Positions 27,001 to 35,811 of a DNA stretch of 37,497 bases are shown here, one piece after another. A model generated the notes under the pieces. It was not told the origin of the DNA. It worked only from the letters and a program-made list of their open reading frames with translations, and did not search any database. The translations under genes were made by a program, and so were the position numbers. Origin of the DNA: CAYTSA01 sp964440345 (lineage in GTDB: Bacteria; Desulfobacterota; Desulfovibrionia; Desulfovibrionales; Desulfovibrionaceae); contig CAYTSA010000030.1 in assembly GCA_964440345.1 (NCBI GenBank), positions 1 through 37,497 of the forward strand, given 5' to 3'. How positions within the stretch are numbered: the first letter of the stretch is position 1; the number at the start of each line of letters is the position of its first letter.

Positions 27001-28443
27001 GCCGTGTACATAGGCAGCTTTTCGTGCGGGCCGGACTCTTTCATCGGCCCTTTCGTAGACCAGGAGACCGCAGGCAAGCCCTACTTACACTTGGAAATCG
27101 ACGAGCACAGCGCGGACGCCGGCATGATTACCCGCTGCGAGGCCTTTCTGGACAGCCTGGACATGCAGGAAAAAGCGGCCGCGGCTGCAGCGCCTGCGCC
27201 CCGAACCGGGGCGGGCCAGCCCCGCCGGCGCACCGCCTACGAACGGGCCAGGCGCACAGTGTACATCCCGCGCATGTGCGACCACGCCTTTGGCCTAGAG
27301 GCCGCCTTCAAAGCGTGCGGGGTAGACGCCGAAGTCCTGCCCGAAACCGACGCCGAGGCCGTTGCCCTGGCCCGAAAGTTTGTTTCCGGCAAGGAGTGCT
27401 ACCCCTTTGCCGTGACCACCGGCGACATGCTGACCAAGGCTTTTTCTCCCGGTTTTGACCCTTCCCGGTCCGCCTTTCTCATGTGGTCGGGCTCTGGCCC
27501 CTGCCGCTTTGGCCAATACAACGTTCTGCAGCGCATGATCCTGGATAAAGCCGGCTTTGGCCAGGCGGCCGTGTTCTCGCCCATGCAGGACAGCTCCCTC
27601 TACAGCGAAGTGGGAGACATAGGCAAAGATTTCGCCCGCAAATCCTGGGAAGGCGTCGTTGCCGTGGACTTACTGACCCGCTGCCTGCACGAGACCAGAC
27701 CTTACGCCCGGCAGCCCCAGGAGGCCGAAGCCGCCTACGCCGAAGGCCTGGAATTAATCCGCTCCTCTCTGTGCGGACGCCATGACGCGCTTCTGCACAG
27801 CCTGGGCGGCATTCGGCGCTCATTTGAAGACATAGAGCGCACCCCGGAGCCCCGGCCGCGCATAGGCGTGGTAGGCGAAATCTTTGTGCGCTCCAACCGC
27901 TTTTCCAACGAAAACCTCATCCGCCGCGTGGAGGAGCTGGGCGGCGAATGCTGGCTGGCGCCCATCGAAGAGTGGATATACTACGTCAACTGGTGCTCGC
28001 AACGCAACGCAGCCATGCGGAAAGAATGGAAAAAGCTGCTCCAGGTCAAGCTGAAGAACCATTTCCAGACCCGCATCGGCCGGCGCATGGAAGCAGTCTT
28101 TGACGGTTTTTTACAGACCATCCACGACCCTTCTGCCCAAGAGGTGCTGGACAAGGCCGCCCCTTATCTGCATCATTCTTTCCGGGGCGAAGCCGTGCTC
28201 TCCATGGGCAAGACCATGGACATGCTCTCCCGGGGGGTGAGCGGGGTCATTAACGCCATACCCTTCGGCTGCATGCCCGGCACGGTGGTTACAGCCATGC
28301 TGCGTTCCGTTTCGCAACAGTACGGCCTGCCGGTTATTTCCGCGCCTTACGACGGCGGGGAATCGCCTACGCTGGACCTGCAACTGGAAACATTCATGGA
28401 ACAAGCCCAGGAGCGCTTTGCACGCTCCCAACAAGAGCTGTGA
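24079..28443 (+). CDS. giant fused acyl-CoA dehydratase activase-like protein
   Basis: The protein is about 1454 residues. Two ASKHA-type activase domains come first (about 55-310 and 365-620), each with a nucleotide-binding GxDVGS motif (GLDVGSVS, GIDVGSIS) and the CAAGTGSF segment whose cysteine binds a 4Fe-4S cluster between subunits. A cysteine-rich segment ECKGCDNRCEI (about 647) opens a DUF2229-type region. The C-terminal part (about 860-1454) resembles 2-hydroxyacyl-CoA dehydratase subunits, with SGKECYPFAVTTGD near 1105. In classical systems HgdC passes an electron with ATP to HgdAB; here activase and target are one chain. The substrate is unknown. The start is uncertain: GTG 24040, ATG 24079 and ATG 24109 are in frame and none has a strong binding site. 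Confidence 0.88.
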   Translation: MTQEPQTGKPMQTQPKIEPAAQFRRQDGGNTDLRQTGQDAPQTGIPDEAAEALVGLDVGSVSVKAAALGPGGRLAHWVYRRHKGRPMETAAAVIQELLERWPRVRAAATGGSGKALSAVLDIPYHNELLACVAGCRSLAPEARCIFEMGGEDSKFILLDGDAVADFSLNSVCAAGTGSFLDQQAERMQLSIEKFSQLALESVSPPRIAGRCSVFAKSDMIHLQQIATPVQDIVAGLCFAVARNFQGAIVRNRPVPEPVAFLGGVALNPGMARAMREVFGLEQLIVPAPPTVLAAAGAALRAGSEAAPLRRETLDKLHARRRSAGQGKRPLAPESDDFRSRHLRGPDAVRSDLVQAARGTGERITGWLGIDVGSISTCLAVTDDAGEVLCKRYLRTASRPLEALRQGLLELQQEIGPTVDIQGVGTTGSGRYMIADFIDADVVKNEITAQARGAAHIDPEVDTIFEIGGQDSKYIQLKDGIITNFEMNKACAAGTGSFLEEQAEKLAVSVKDEFAALALDAASPCRLGERCTVFMENSLRRQLFKGAARDELLAGLAYSIVENYLNRVVAGRSIGKRVFFQGGTAFNKAVVAAFEKHLDMQITVPPHHDNTGAVGMALIARDTVRARGEKSRFRGFALAERPYALASFECKGCDNRCEINTVQVEGEDRKLFYGGRCEKYDMRQDKPDLPDLFAAREDALEAVHQERLQAFAQAGRLAPLGRIGVPRVFFMHEYLPFYTELLWELGFEPVVSPRTTHAIASLGVKAALADTCFPIKAALGHASWFQEQNIAALFAPSFVNMAWPDSPYDSAQACPLTQSFPYQLRAALGAGASPMQIIAPPVDLRTGRKAAARALAESLAPLGVSRASVDRAMAPAAEAQDRFFAQIQAMGRQALADARSSGRRTLIIMGRAYNAFDRAMNLDIPKKLASLNVQAVPMDFLPEQDVQDSWPEMYWRSGQRLLSAARCVAARPELHAVYIGSFSCGPDSFIGPFVDQETAGKPYLHLEIDEHSADAGMITRCEAFLDSLDMQEKAAAAAAPAPRTGAGQPRRRTAYERARRTVYIPRMCDHAFGLEAAFKACGVDAEVLPETDAEAVALARKFVSGKECYPFAVTTGDMLTKAFSPGFDPSRSAFLMWSGSGPCRFGQYNVLQRMILDKAGFGQAAVFSPMQDSSLYSEVGDIGKDFARKSWEGVVAVDLLTRCLHETRPYARQPQEAEAAYAEGLELIRSSLCGRHDALLHSLGGIRRSFEDIERTPEPRPRIGVVGEIFVRSNRFSNENLIRRVEELGGECWLAPIEEWIYYVNWCSQRNAAMRKEWKKLLQVKLKNHFQTRIGRRMEAVFDGFLQTIHDPSAQEVLDKAAPYLHHSFRGEAVLSMGKTMDMLSRGVSGVINAIPFGCMPGTVVTAMLRSVSQQYGLPVISAPYDGGESPTLDLQLETFMEQAQERFARSQQEL

Positions 28444-28461
28444 CCGGGGGAAGCCGCAGGA

Positions 28462-28932
28462 ATGACAAAATCGTCGCGCGAAGCAATGCTGGAAATGATG
28501 GACCAGACCAAATGGAGCCGTGAATTCTCCTGGGAAGAGCTGCAGATAATGGTCCGCTACATGTCCATTACCCACTATGAAAAGGGCGAGGAAATTTTCA
28601 AGGAAAGCAGCATCAACGACTACATGGCCTTCATAGCAGAAGGCAAAGTTGACATCATCAAACACAGCAGAGACACCAGAGAACGAGTAGTAATCACTAT
28701 TTCCAGGGGCTTGCACTTTGGCGAAATGGCGCTGCTGGACGGCGAGCCGCGCTCAGCTTCAGCCAAGGCCGCCACGGACGTGACCTTGCTGGTCCTTTCC
28801 CGGACCAATTTTGACCAGCTGGTGGAGGATTACCCGGCCATGGGCGTCAAAATGCTGCGCTCGGTGGGCCGCATGATCAGCCGCCGGCTGCGCATGACCA
28901 CTGGCCAGCTGGTTTTCCTGGCCGACCGCTGA
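28462..28932 (+). CDS. cyclic nucleotide-binding protein, no DNA-binding domain
   Basis: The 156-residue protein is a single CAP-type cyclic-nucleotide-binding domain. The phosphate-binding cassette reads FGEMALLDGEPRSASA, with the conserved Glu, Arg and Ser in place. The last 30 residues (RMISRRLRMTTGQLV) form the helix where a DNA-binding domain would normally begin, but none follows. It may therefore act by protein contacts. It begins 18 bases after the activase stop, so the two are probably co-transcribed. It ends 9 bases from the convergent receiver-HPt gene. Confidence 0.88.
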   Translation: MTKSSREAMLEMMDQTKWSREFSWEELQIMVRYMSITHYEKGEEIFKESSINDYMAFIAEGKVDIIKHSRDTRERVVITISRGLHFGEMALLDGEPRSASAKAATDVTLLVLSRTNFDQLVEDYPAMGVKMLRSVGRMISRRLRMTTGQLVFLADR

Positions 28933-28941
28933 GCCTCCAGG

Positions 28942-29664
28942 CTACTCCTGGTCCGCCCCAAGGTTCGCGTCAGCCATGGCCTCCCGAACCAAGCGGACCG
29001 TCCTGGCCGCCATATCCGCCAGCTCTTCGCCCCCGCCCGCGGCAGCATATTTTTCCAGCCTGCGCGCAGCCATGGACGTGAGCGGCGCCGCCATAGCCAG
29101 ACCAGAGCCAGCCAGATAGTGGGCGTGCTTTTCCACCCCAGCCAGATCGTTATCTTTGGCCGCCTTCTCCAACAACTCCGCCCGGCCAGGTAAATCTTGG
29201 CGCATGTTGTCCACCAGCTTGGCTATGTCCTGGCAAGTCAGCCCGTAATTGTGCTCCAGGGTTTTGGACCGCGGCCGGTCCAGCACGATTTCCAGCTCTT
29301 GCAGCAAATCCGGCAGGGAGACGGGTTTGGCCACATAGCCCGTCATGCCGGCGGCCAGAAACCGCTGTCTGTCATTTTCTTCAGTGTGGGCGGTCATGGC
29401 GATGATAGGCAGGTGCGGGTTGATGTTCGCCACGACGGAGTCCCGAATGGCGGCCGTGGCCTCCAGACCGTCGAGTTCAGGCATGGAGATGTCCATGAGC
29501 ACCAGATCGCAATCAGCAGTGCAGAGCATTTTCACAGCCTCCAGGCCAGTGCGGGCTGTGGTCACCCGGTAGCCGTTCCGCTCCAGGGCCCTGCTCAAAT
29601 ATATTCTCAAGTGTGGGCTGTCTTCCGCCAGCAAGATGTGCGGCCCGTTGCTTGTCTTGTTCAT
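28942..29664 (-). CDS. response regulator with C-terminal HPt domain
   Basis: The 240-residue protein has a receiver domain (about 8-128) with acidic E14-D15, phospho-acceptor D58 in LVLMDISMPELDG, T91 and K113 (AKPVS). A C-terminal HPt domain (about 145-235) carries H182 in HYLAGS, the usual phosphotransfer signature. A chain with both a receiver and an HPt can pass phosphate onwards from a hybrid kinase, but no kinase gene is nearby. ATG at 29664 (MNKTSNG) is chosen as the first codon before the receiver; the open frame runs to 29784. It follows the small hypothetical gene by 19 bases. Confidence 0.88.
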   Translation of the reverse strand: MNKTSNGPHILLAEDSPHLRIYLSRALERNGYRVTTARTGLEAVKMLCTADCDLVLMDISMPELDGLEATAAIRDSVVANINPHLPIIAMTAHTEENDRQRFLAAGMTGYVAKPVSLPDLLQELEIVLDRPRSKTLEHNYGLTCQDIAKLVDNMRQDLPGRAELLEKAAKDNDLAGVEKHAHYLAGSGLAMAAPLTSMAARRLEKYAAAGGGEELADMAARTVRLVREAMADANLGADQE

Positions 29665-29683
29665 GAAAAAATGTGAGCTGCGC

Positions 29684-29992
29684 TCAGGCGTCCGTCGAAA
29701 CAACGCCGCCCCGCTGTTCTTCAAAATTGCGCATGGGCGCAGTTTGGCTGGCGACGCCAGAGCCGGCCGCCTTTGCCGCAACAATGTCCGGGGCCTGCAT
29801 GGCCGCCGCCTCCGACAAGGTGTGCGGATACCACAGGCTGGGGTCCCCGGTCACCTCCACAGTGCGTAAATAGGCCTCGTACAACTCAGCCTGGGAGCGG
29901 GACAGCGCAGAGTTGCTGGCGCCTGCTATGCTGACGATGGATTCCCAGATTTCCCGCCGGGTAACTGGCCGGTCCACTACCATTTCTTTCAT
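29684..29992 (-). CDS. hypothetical protein upstream of receiver-HPt
   Basis: The 102-residue protein is soluble and has no motif I know. It has a charged, helical N-terminal half (PVTRREIWESIVSIAG) and a C-terminal stretch rich in Ala and small residues. ATG at 29992 is assumed; a second ATG three codons on (29983) is equally possible and neither has a good binding site. The frame continues upstream to 30178, through a hairpin and into the start of hypF, which I do not accept. Its 19-base distance to the receiver-HPt gene suggests one transcript. Confidence 0.5.
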   Translation of the reverse strand: MKEMVVDRPVTRREIWESIVSIAGASNSALSRSQAELYEAYLRTVEVTGDPSLWYPHTLSEAAAMQAPDIVAAKAAGSGVASQTAPMRNFEEQRGGVVSTDA

Positions 29993-30003
29993 AGACCAAA
30001 AAT

Positions 30004-30023
30004 ACCGCCACTGGCGGTTTTCT
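30004..30023 (-). terminator. hairpin with U-tract upstream of 29992
   Basis: ACCGCC-3-GGCGGT is a perfect 6-base stem (30004-30018). On the minus strand it is followed by ATTTTT, the form of an intrinsic terminator, and ends 12 bases before the ATG at 29992. It could terminate an upstream minus transcript or attenuate the gene that follows. On the plus strand it is followed by four T. Confidence 0.45.
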
Positions 30024-30064
30024 GTCAAGAGCGGCGCGATTGCAGTGTCAATAACACGTGAAAG

Positions 30065-30097
30065 TGACCGATTTAGGTAGCACATGAATTGACCGAT
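30065..30097. repeat. paired TGACCGAT direct repeat before hypF
   Basis: TGACCGAT occurs at 30065-30072 and 30090-30097, 25 bases apart, in the gap between hypF and the hypothetical gene. It might be a pair of operator half-sites, or the end of a decayed IS21-like element whose ends carry similar repeats; the second idea is from memory and unverified. Confidence 0.35.
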
Positions 30098-30158
30098 ATG
30101 CCCTCCCACACGCATGCAATCTCTTTTCTCCGGCCCAGACTTGGAGTAGTCTGCGGCC

Positions 30159-32495
30159 ATGCCACAGCACATCCGCACCCGTTACGTCGTCACCGGCCAA
30201 GTTCAGGGGGTTGGTTTCCGGCCTTTTGTCTATCGCATAGCCCATGAACACTCGCTCACAGGAACAGTGCGCAATGATCCCAGCGGCGTGGTCATCGACG
30301 TCCAGGGCGAGCCTGCGGCCGTGGAGACTTTTGGTAAAGACCTTACCGGCCTAGCTCCGCCCCTTGCGCGCATCTCCCGCGTCTCCCAGGACCACTTGCC
30401 CCTTGCGCAGGGCGAAACCGGCTTTACCATCTTGGCCAGTTCTGGCGGCGCCGGGCACAACGTGCTCATCAGCCCAGACACCGCCACCTGCGCCGACTGT
30501 CTGCAGGAACTGTTCGACCCCAACGACAGGCGCTATTTGTACCCCTTCATCAACTGCACCAACTGCGGTCCGCGCTACACCATCACCCGGTCCATCCCTT
30601 ACGACCGGGCCACAACTTCCATGGCCTGCTTCCCCTTGTGCCCGGAGTGCCAAACAGAATACGCCGACCCGCTTAACCGCCGCTTCCACGCCCAGCCCAA
30701 CGCTTGCCCGGTCTGCGGCCCCCAGGTGTGGCTGACAGACCCGGCCAGCGCGGAACGTGCGCAGGGGAGGACAGCCCTGGAACAGCTGGCCAACGCGCTG
30801 GCCCAGGGCGGCGTCGCCGCCGTCAAAGGCTTGGGAGGCTTCCACCTGGCCTGTTCGGCCACCGACGAAAGCGCAGTACAGGAGTTGCGGCGGCGCAAAA
30901 CGCGGCCGGACAAGCCCCTGGCGGTCATGGTCCCGGACCTGGAAACAGCCCGCAGCCTGGCCCATATCAGCGATGCTGAAGCAGCCTGGCTGAGCGGCTT
31001 TCGCCGGCCCATCGTCCTCTGCCGGCCGCAGCCCGGCTCCCAGCTGGCGCCGGGAGCGGCGCCAGGCGTCACAACCGTGGGCCTCATGCTGCCCTACACT
31101 CCGCTTCATCACGTGCTCTTGCGGTTGGTTGGCCAGCATTGCGCCCCGGATGAACCGTGCGCCCTGGTCATGACTTCCGGCAACGCCGCCGGCGAACCAA
31201 TCTGCCTGGGGAACCGTGAAGCCCTGGCCCGGTTAGGCGATATCGCCGACCTTTTTCTCCTGCACAACCGGGACATCCTCATACGCGTGGACGACTCAGT
31301 GCTGCGGGTGCATCCCGAAACAAACGAGCCGGAGTTTTTCCGCCGGGCTCGGGGCTTTGTCCCGGAGCCAGTGGAACTGCCCCCGGTTGACGCAAAAAAT
31401 ATTCCGGCTGTCCTGGGCGTGGGCCCGGAGCTGAAGAACACCCTGTGTTTGACTAAAAGAGACCAAGCCTTTGCCAGTCAACACATCGGCGATCTGGAGA
31501 ACCTGATGACGTACGGTTTTTTCGAGGAAATCAGCGAGCACCTGCAGTCCATTCTGCAGACTGAGCCGGCTCTGGTGATTCACGACCTGCATCCAGACTA
31601 TCTTTCCACCCGTTACGCTGCGGAGTATCCCGGGGTTGCGCGGCTAAGCCTGCAGCACCATTTTGCGCACATACACGCCGTGCTGGCCGAACACGCCCAC
31701 GCCGGCCCGGCCTTGGGGCTGGCCCTGGACGGCACGGGCCTGGGCGATGACGGAACCCTGTGGGGCGGAGAGTGCCTGTATGTCCACCCGGCGTCCAACG
31801 AACACCGGCGGCTGGCCAGCTTGCGCCCCTTCCGGCTGCCTGGAGGCGAAGCCGCCATCCGCCAGCCGTGGCGCATTGCCCGGGCCTGCCTGCGCCAGTT
31901 GGGCGTTTCTGAAAGTTCGCGGCCATGGCCCTGGAGCGCGCAATTTGCAAAAGCAGACGCCATGGTCCTTCAAATACTTGAGAAAAACATCAATTGCCCG
32001 CAGACTAGCAGCTGTGGCCGGCTGTTCGACGCCGTCTCGGCTCTGCTAGGAGTCTGCCTGGAACCATCCTATGAAGGCCAAGCAGCTATATTGCTGGAAG
32101 CCGTCCAAAACACGGACGAAACAGGGGCCTACCTGTGCCCGGTTCTGGAGGGCGGCCCGCTGCTGCAGTTGGACGGGCTGGCCCTGTTCCAGGCCGTGCT
32201 GCAGGACTGGGAGCAGCATGTTGCACCGGCCGTGGCGGCCCGGCGATTTCACCTGGGACTGGTCCAGGGTTTTGTAGACCTGGCCGCCCGGCTGGCGGAA
32301 GAGACGGGCGTCAGTTTCGTCGCCCTCTCCGGCGGCGTGATGCAGAACGCTACGCTGTCCGTGGAGTTGCCGCGGGCTCTGCGCTCAAGAGGCCTGAAGC
32401 CGCTTGCCCACCGCGCCCTGCCGCCCAATGACGGCTGCATCTCTTTGGGCCAAGCAGCCTGGGGCCGGCTGCAGGCGGTCATGGCGCAGGGCTGA
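30159..32495 (+). CDS. hypF: carbamoyltransferase HypF
   Basis: The 778-residue protein makes the thiocarbamate used for cyanide ligands of [NiFe]-hydrogenase. It has an acylphosphatase domain (GQVQGVGFRPF, about 13-23), two zinc-finger units (CADC...CTNCG and CPECQ...CPVCG, about 110-180), a YrdC-like domain (about 200-380) and a Kae1-like domain (about 390-775) with HHFAHIHAVLAEH near 501. Length fits the family (about 750). The ATG at 30159 has a GGAG 12 bases upstream, which is rather far. No other hyp gene or hydrogenase is in the window, so it stands alone. Confidence 0.94.
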   Translation: MPQHIRTRYVVTGQVQGVGFRPFVYRIAHEHSLTGTVRNDPSGVVIDVQGEPAAVETFGKDLTGLAPPLARISRVSQDHLPLAQGETGFTILASSGGAGHNVLISPDTATCADCLQELFDPNDRRYLYPFINCTNCGPRYTITRSIPYDRATTSMACFPLCPECQTEYADPLNRRFHAQPNACPVCGPQVWLTDPASAERAQGRTALEQLANALAQGGVAAVKGLGGFHLACSATDESAVQELRRRKTRPDKPLAVMVPDLETARSLAHISDAEAAWLSGFRRPIVLCRPQPGSQLAPGAAPGVTTVGLMLPYTPLHHVLLRLVGQHCAPDEPCALVMTSGNAAGEPICLGNREALARLGDIADLFLLHNRDILIRVDDSVLRVHPETNEPEFFRRARGFVPEPVELPPVDAKNIPAVLGVGPELKNTLCLTKRDQAFASQHIGDLENLMTYGFFEEISEHLQSILQTEPALVIHDLHPDYLSTRYAAEYPGVARLSLQHHFAHIHAVLAEHAHAGPALGLALDGTGLGDDGTLWGGECLYVHPASNEHRRLASLRPFRLPGGEAAIRQPWRIARACLRQLGVSESSRPWPWSAQFAKADAMVLQILEKNINCPQTSSCGRLFDAVSALLGVCLEPSYEGQAAILLEAVQNTDETGAYLCPVLEGGPLLQLDGLALFQAVLQDWEQHVAPAVAARRFHLGLVQGFVDLAARLAEETGVSFVALSGGVMQNATLSVELPRALRSRGLKPLAHRALPPNDGCISLGQAAWGRLQAVMAQG

Positions 32496-32538
32496 CTTTC
32501 CATTGCTTCACAGCGCGGTTGATGATATCCACTAGCCC

Positions 32539-33270
32539 ATGGCGTCGCTCAAGGCCCTTATACTGTCGCTTTGCCTGCTACTCGCGTCTTTTGCTTTTGC
32601 TGCTGAAGACCCTGGCAGGCTTTTTGTACTGCAAATCGACGCGTTTTCCAGCCAAAAACAAGCCTATGCACTGGTGGCTAAGCTCTCTGACAAAGGGTAT
32701 GCGCCCCATGTGGCGTCACTGCTGGACGAAGCCGGCCGCGACCTGTACGCCGTGCGACTGGGCGTTTTTGTCAGCCCAGAAGAAGCAGCTGCGGCCGCCA
32801 AGCGCTTCAAGCAGCAGGAGAACATAGATATCAACAAAGAATTCAGTCACTTCAATATAATCCAGATCACAGGCGGGCAAATGGCGGCGCTGGATTCGCC
32901 CTCGCCGGCTCCCACCGCGTCTGCCCAGCCGAAAACCAAAAAAAACCAAACCCCAAAGCCTCAGACCAAGGCCGACGCAGCCGCCAACCCTGCAGCAGAC
33001 CATGTCTACTCCATAGTCATCGGCTCTTTCTCATCACGGGAAAACGCCGTCCGCCTGGCCCGTACACATAGAGATAAGGGCCGGCACGCTTACGTACTGC
33101 AGCTTTTGGACGGCAACGACAAGACCTGGTATGTGGTGCACCTGGGGCGTTACGCCAGCCGGAATGAAGCGAAAAGCGAGGCTCAGCGGCTGCACAGGGC
33201 GGAGAAAACGCCATTGCGCGTGAGAAAGGTGGAAACGTCCCTTATTGCCAAACGGCGGCAAGAACTGTAG
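32539..33270 (+). CDS. secreted protein with two SPOR domains
   Basis: The 243-residue protein has a signal peptide (about 1-22), a first SPOR domain (about 27-115), a linker rich in Pro, Lys, Thr and Ala (about 116-155), and a second SPOR domain (about 156-235). SPOR domains bind glycan strands of peptidoglycan stripped of side chains, mainly at the septum. There is no transmembrane anchor beyond the signal peptide, so it is probably free or lipoprotein-independent in the periplasm. The ATG at 32539 is followed by hydrophobic residues as expected. No clear binding site is seen. It overlaps the convergent comEC end by 29 bases. Confidence 0.85.
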   Translation: MASLKALILSLCLLLASFAFAAEDPGRLFVLQIDAFSSQKQAYALVAKLSDKGYAPHVASLLDEAGRDLYAVRLGVFVSPEEAAAAAKRFKQQENIDINKEFSHFNIIQITGGQMAALDSPSPAPTASAQPKTKKNQTPKPQTKADAAANPAADHVYSIVIGSFSSRENAVRLARTHRDKGRHAYVLQLLDGNDKTWYVVHLGRYASRNEAKSEAQRLHRAEKTPLRVRKVETSLIAKRRQEL

Positions 33271-35809
33271 CTGCTGCAGCCGGCCCCTTCTCGGCCCGGC
33301 CTGTCTTTATATGCACTGGCGCACCTGGCTCCGGCCAGAAAAACCGCACCATGCCCCACTCTGAGGTGGAATACAGCCGAATGCCCTTTTCCCGGAACAG
33401 CGCCCGCATCGAATCCGTGGGAAAGTTCCAGTAGTTCATAAACCCGGCGCTTACGGCGGCAACTTCCGGCTGCACGCGGTCGTAAAACTCTGGAACCAGG
33501 CCGGTGTTGCTGCCGTGGTGCGGAATCACCAGGGCCCGGGCCTGCAAGTCCTGGACGGCGTCCATAAGCACAGACAAGCCGTATTCCTCCAGATCGCCCG
33601 GCAAAAGGAGCATGGGCTCGCTGCGCCAAAGCAGCCGCAGCACCAGGGACATGTCGTTTTCTTTGGCTGCAGTAAACTCCGCCGCCGGATGCAGCACTTC
33701 CAGCTCAACGCCGCGGCCAAGGACAATCCGGTCCCCAGCCGCCAGTCCCCGCCAGCCCGGACGGGCCAGTGTTGCGGTCCAGTCAGCGGGGTCCACCCAG
33801 TCAACGGGCGTGAGGGCCTGCTTTGAACACCCCATGCGGCGCACGTCAAACCGCTCTAAAATGTGGGCAAGGCCCCGCAAATGGTCGCTGTGGCGGTGGG
33901 ACAAGAGCACCCAGTCCAGCCTGGGGGGAGCATTGCGCCGCAGGTGCGGACCGACAATGGCTTCGCCCGTGTCAAAACCCGGAAAGCGCATGCCTCCGCC
34001 GTCCACCAGGACCCGCCTGCCGCCCGGCAATGTGAGGGCCACGCTCTGGGCTTGGCCTACGTCCAACACCTCCGCCTTCAGACCGCTCTGGCTCTGGCTC
34101 CAGTAGTCCTGGGCCATGGGCAAAACCGTCAACGTCAGCCCCATAGCCAAGCCGGCCAACGCAGTGCGCCGGCCTGCCCCGCCCAGCAACAGAAAGCCCG
34201 CCGCCAGCATGATCCAATACCCCAGCATGGCAGGCCAGGCAGGCAACAGCATGAGCGGCCCGCCGGACACCGCCCCGTCCATGGGGGCAACGCCCCAGGC
34301 CGCGGCCAGGCCGCCCAACTGCAGCAGCCGTTCGCCCAGAGGCAGCCACGGCGCTATGAACAACATCACCTTGCCGGCCAAAGCCAGCGGCATGACAACA
34401 AACCCCAGAACAGGCAGCCAGACCAGGGACCACAGCGGATTGCCGGGCGTCTGGCCAAAGGCGTTCAACTGCAAAGGCAGCACGGCCAGGTTGGCGAAAC
34501 CCCACAGAAACAGCAGGTTCATTACACCGGGTCCGGCTGCGAACCAGGCGCGCCTTAGCAGCTGCGCCACAGGGGGGGCGTCGGAAGTGCGAAAGCCCTC
34601 CTTTGGCCTAGCGAATATCCTGGACTGTTGCAGCCCGTGCGCCTGGAGCAGTCGCAAGCCCACAATGATTCCGGTCACAGCCGCGGCAGACAGCTGCAGC
34701 CGCAAATCGTACACAGCCAGAGGGTCCGTCAAAATGATAAGCGCCAAAGCCAGAAACAGACCGTCCAGAAGCACCCGCTCTCGCCCCATGAGCAAAAGGG
34801 CGCCCCAGAATCCATACATGGCCGCTGCACGCACCAGTGTTGGCGAGGCCTGGCCCAGCCAGACATAAGCCAGGGCCAGCGCCCCGGCGACGCAGACAGC
34901 CCATTTGACCCGCGGGGCTGTTTCATAGATGCGCGGGCAGGCCCGGCCAGCCAGCCAGGCGAGCACATAGCCAAAAGCCGCCACAAATCCCACGTGCAGT
35001 CCGGAAAGCGCCAAACTGTGGGCCAGCCCGGCCCAAGCCAGAGAATCCACGGTGCTTTGCTGCAAATAAAACCTGTCGCCAAAGAGCAGCGCCATGACAA
35101 TGGCTGCGCCCGTGTTCTGGCGCTCATTGCCGGCGGCGTTTTCCTGCATATTGGAAGGGACAGCAGACAAACCCAGCGCTTTTGCCACTCGCAGTCTGGC
35201 CTTTTCACGCAGGCTGGCCCAAAAGCCGGTTTGCTTGTCCGCCAATTTGGCCTCGGCTTTGCCGCCCATGGAAAACGCTCGACGCCAGACGCCCTGCCTG
35301 GCCCAATTCCACTCGGTGTCGTAAGCGTACGGATTGGAGAAATTGCGCACGGGCTTGGGACGCAGTCGGGCCTGCACGCGCTGCCCGGCCAGGGGCCGGA
35401 AATCCGGGTCACCCCAAGTCCAGACCAAGCCCCCCGGAACAGCGCTCCAGGACTCGCTTCCAGGAACCTGAATCTGCACGTCGTCCAGCACTATGCGCAA
35501 GCGCTGATCCGGCAGACCCTGGCTAAAGCGCACCTGGCCCTGCACAGTGCATTTTTCCCCCTGGCTGGGCCAGGCCGGAACCGGAGCCGGGGCAAGGCTG
35601 TGCGCCGTCAACACGCCCAAGCCGCAGGCCAGCAAAAACGCCGCAACGCCGCGCCCGCCAGACAGCTGCGCGCCCGCCAGAAGCAGCAATCCGGCGGCCG
35701 CCAGACCGCCAGGAACCGGCCAGCGCCACGCAAACACCCCGCAGAAAAACGCCAGAAAAAATACGTGCCAGGCCAACAGCTGCGGCAATGCGGCTGTTGG
35801 CCTGCCCAC
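33242..35809 (-). CDS. comEC: ComEC/Rec2 DNA-uptake channel protein
   Basis: The 855-residue protein has an N-terminal membrane and DUF4131 region (about 1-200), a competence-type multi-helix core (about 225-545) and a C-terminal metallo-beta-lactamase domain (about 575-835) with the metal site HRHSDH near 634. ComEC forms the inner-membrane channel for single-stranded DNA in transformation. The GTG start at 35809 lies two bases after the murA stop, with GGAG five bases upstream, so the two are coupled. No other competence gene is here; ComEC can also be kept in bacteria not known to transform. Confidence 0.92.
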   Translation of the reverse strand: MGRPTAALPQLLAWHVFFLAFFCGVFAWRWPVPGGLAAAGLLLLAGAQLSGGRGVAAFLLACGLGVLTAHSLAPAPVPAWPSQGEKCTVQGQVRFSQGLPDQRLRIVLDDVQIQVPGSESWSAVPGGLVWTWGDPDFRPLAGQRVQARLRPKPVRNFSNPYAYDTEWNWARQGVWRRAFSMGGKAEAKLADKQTGFWASLREKARLRVAKALGLSAVPSNMQENAAGNERQNTGAAIVMALLFGDRFYLQQSTVDSLAWAGLAHSLALSGLHVGFVAAFGYVLAWLAGRACPRIYETAPRVKWAVCVAGALALAYVWLGQASPTLVRAAAMYGFWGALLLMGRERVLLDGLFLALALIILTDPLAVYDLRLQLSAAAVTGIIVGLRLLQAHGLQQSRIFARPKEGFRTSDAPPVAQLLRRAWFAAGPGVMNLLFLWGFANLAVLPLQLNAFGQTPGNPLWSLVWLPVLGFVVMPLALAGKVMLFIAPWLPLGERLLQLGGLAAAWGVAPMDGAVSGGPLMLLPAWPAMLGYWIMLAAGFLLLGGAGRRTALAGLAMGLTLTVLPMAQDYWSQSQSGLKAEVLDVGQAQSVALTLPGGRRVLVDGGGMRFPGFDTGEAIVGPHLRRNAPPRLDWVLLSHRHSDHLRGLAHILERFDVRRMGCSKQALTPVDWVDPADWTATLARPGWRGLAAGDRIVLGRGVELEVLHPAAEFTAAKENDMSLVLRLLWRSEPMLLLPGDLEEYGLSVLMDAVQDLQARALVIPHHGSNTGLVPEFYDRVQPEVAAVSAGFMNYWNFPTDSMRALFREKGIRLYSTSEWGMVRFFWPEPGAPVHIKTGRAEKGPAAAATVLAAVWQ

Positions 35810-35811
35810 TG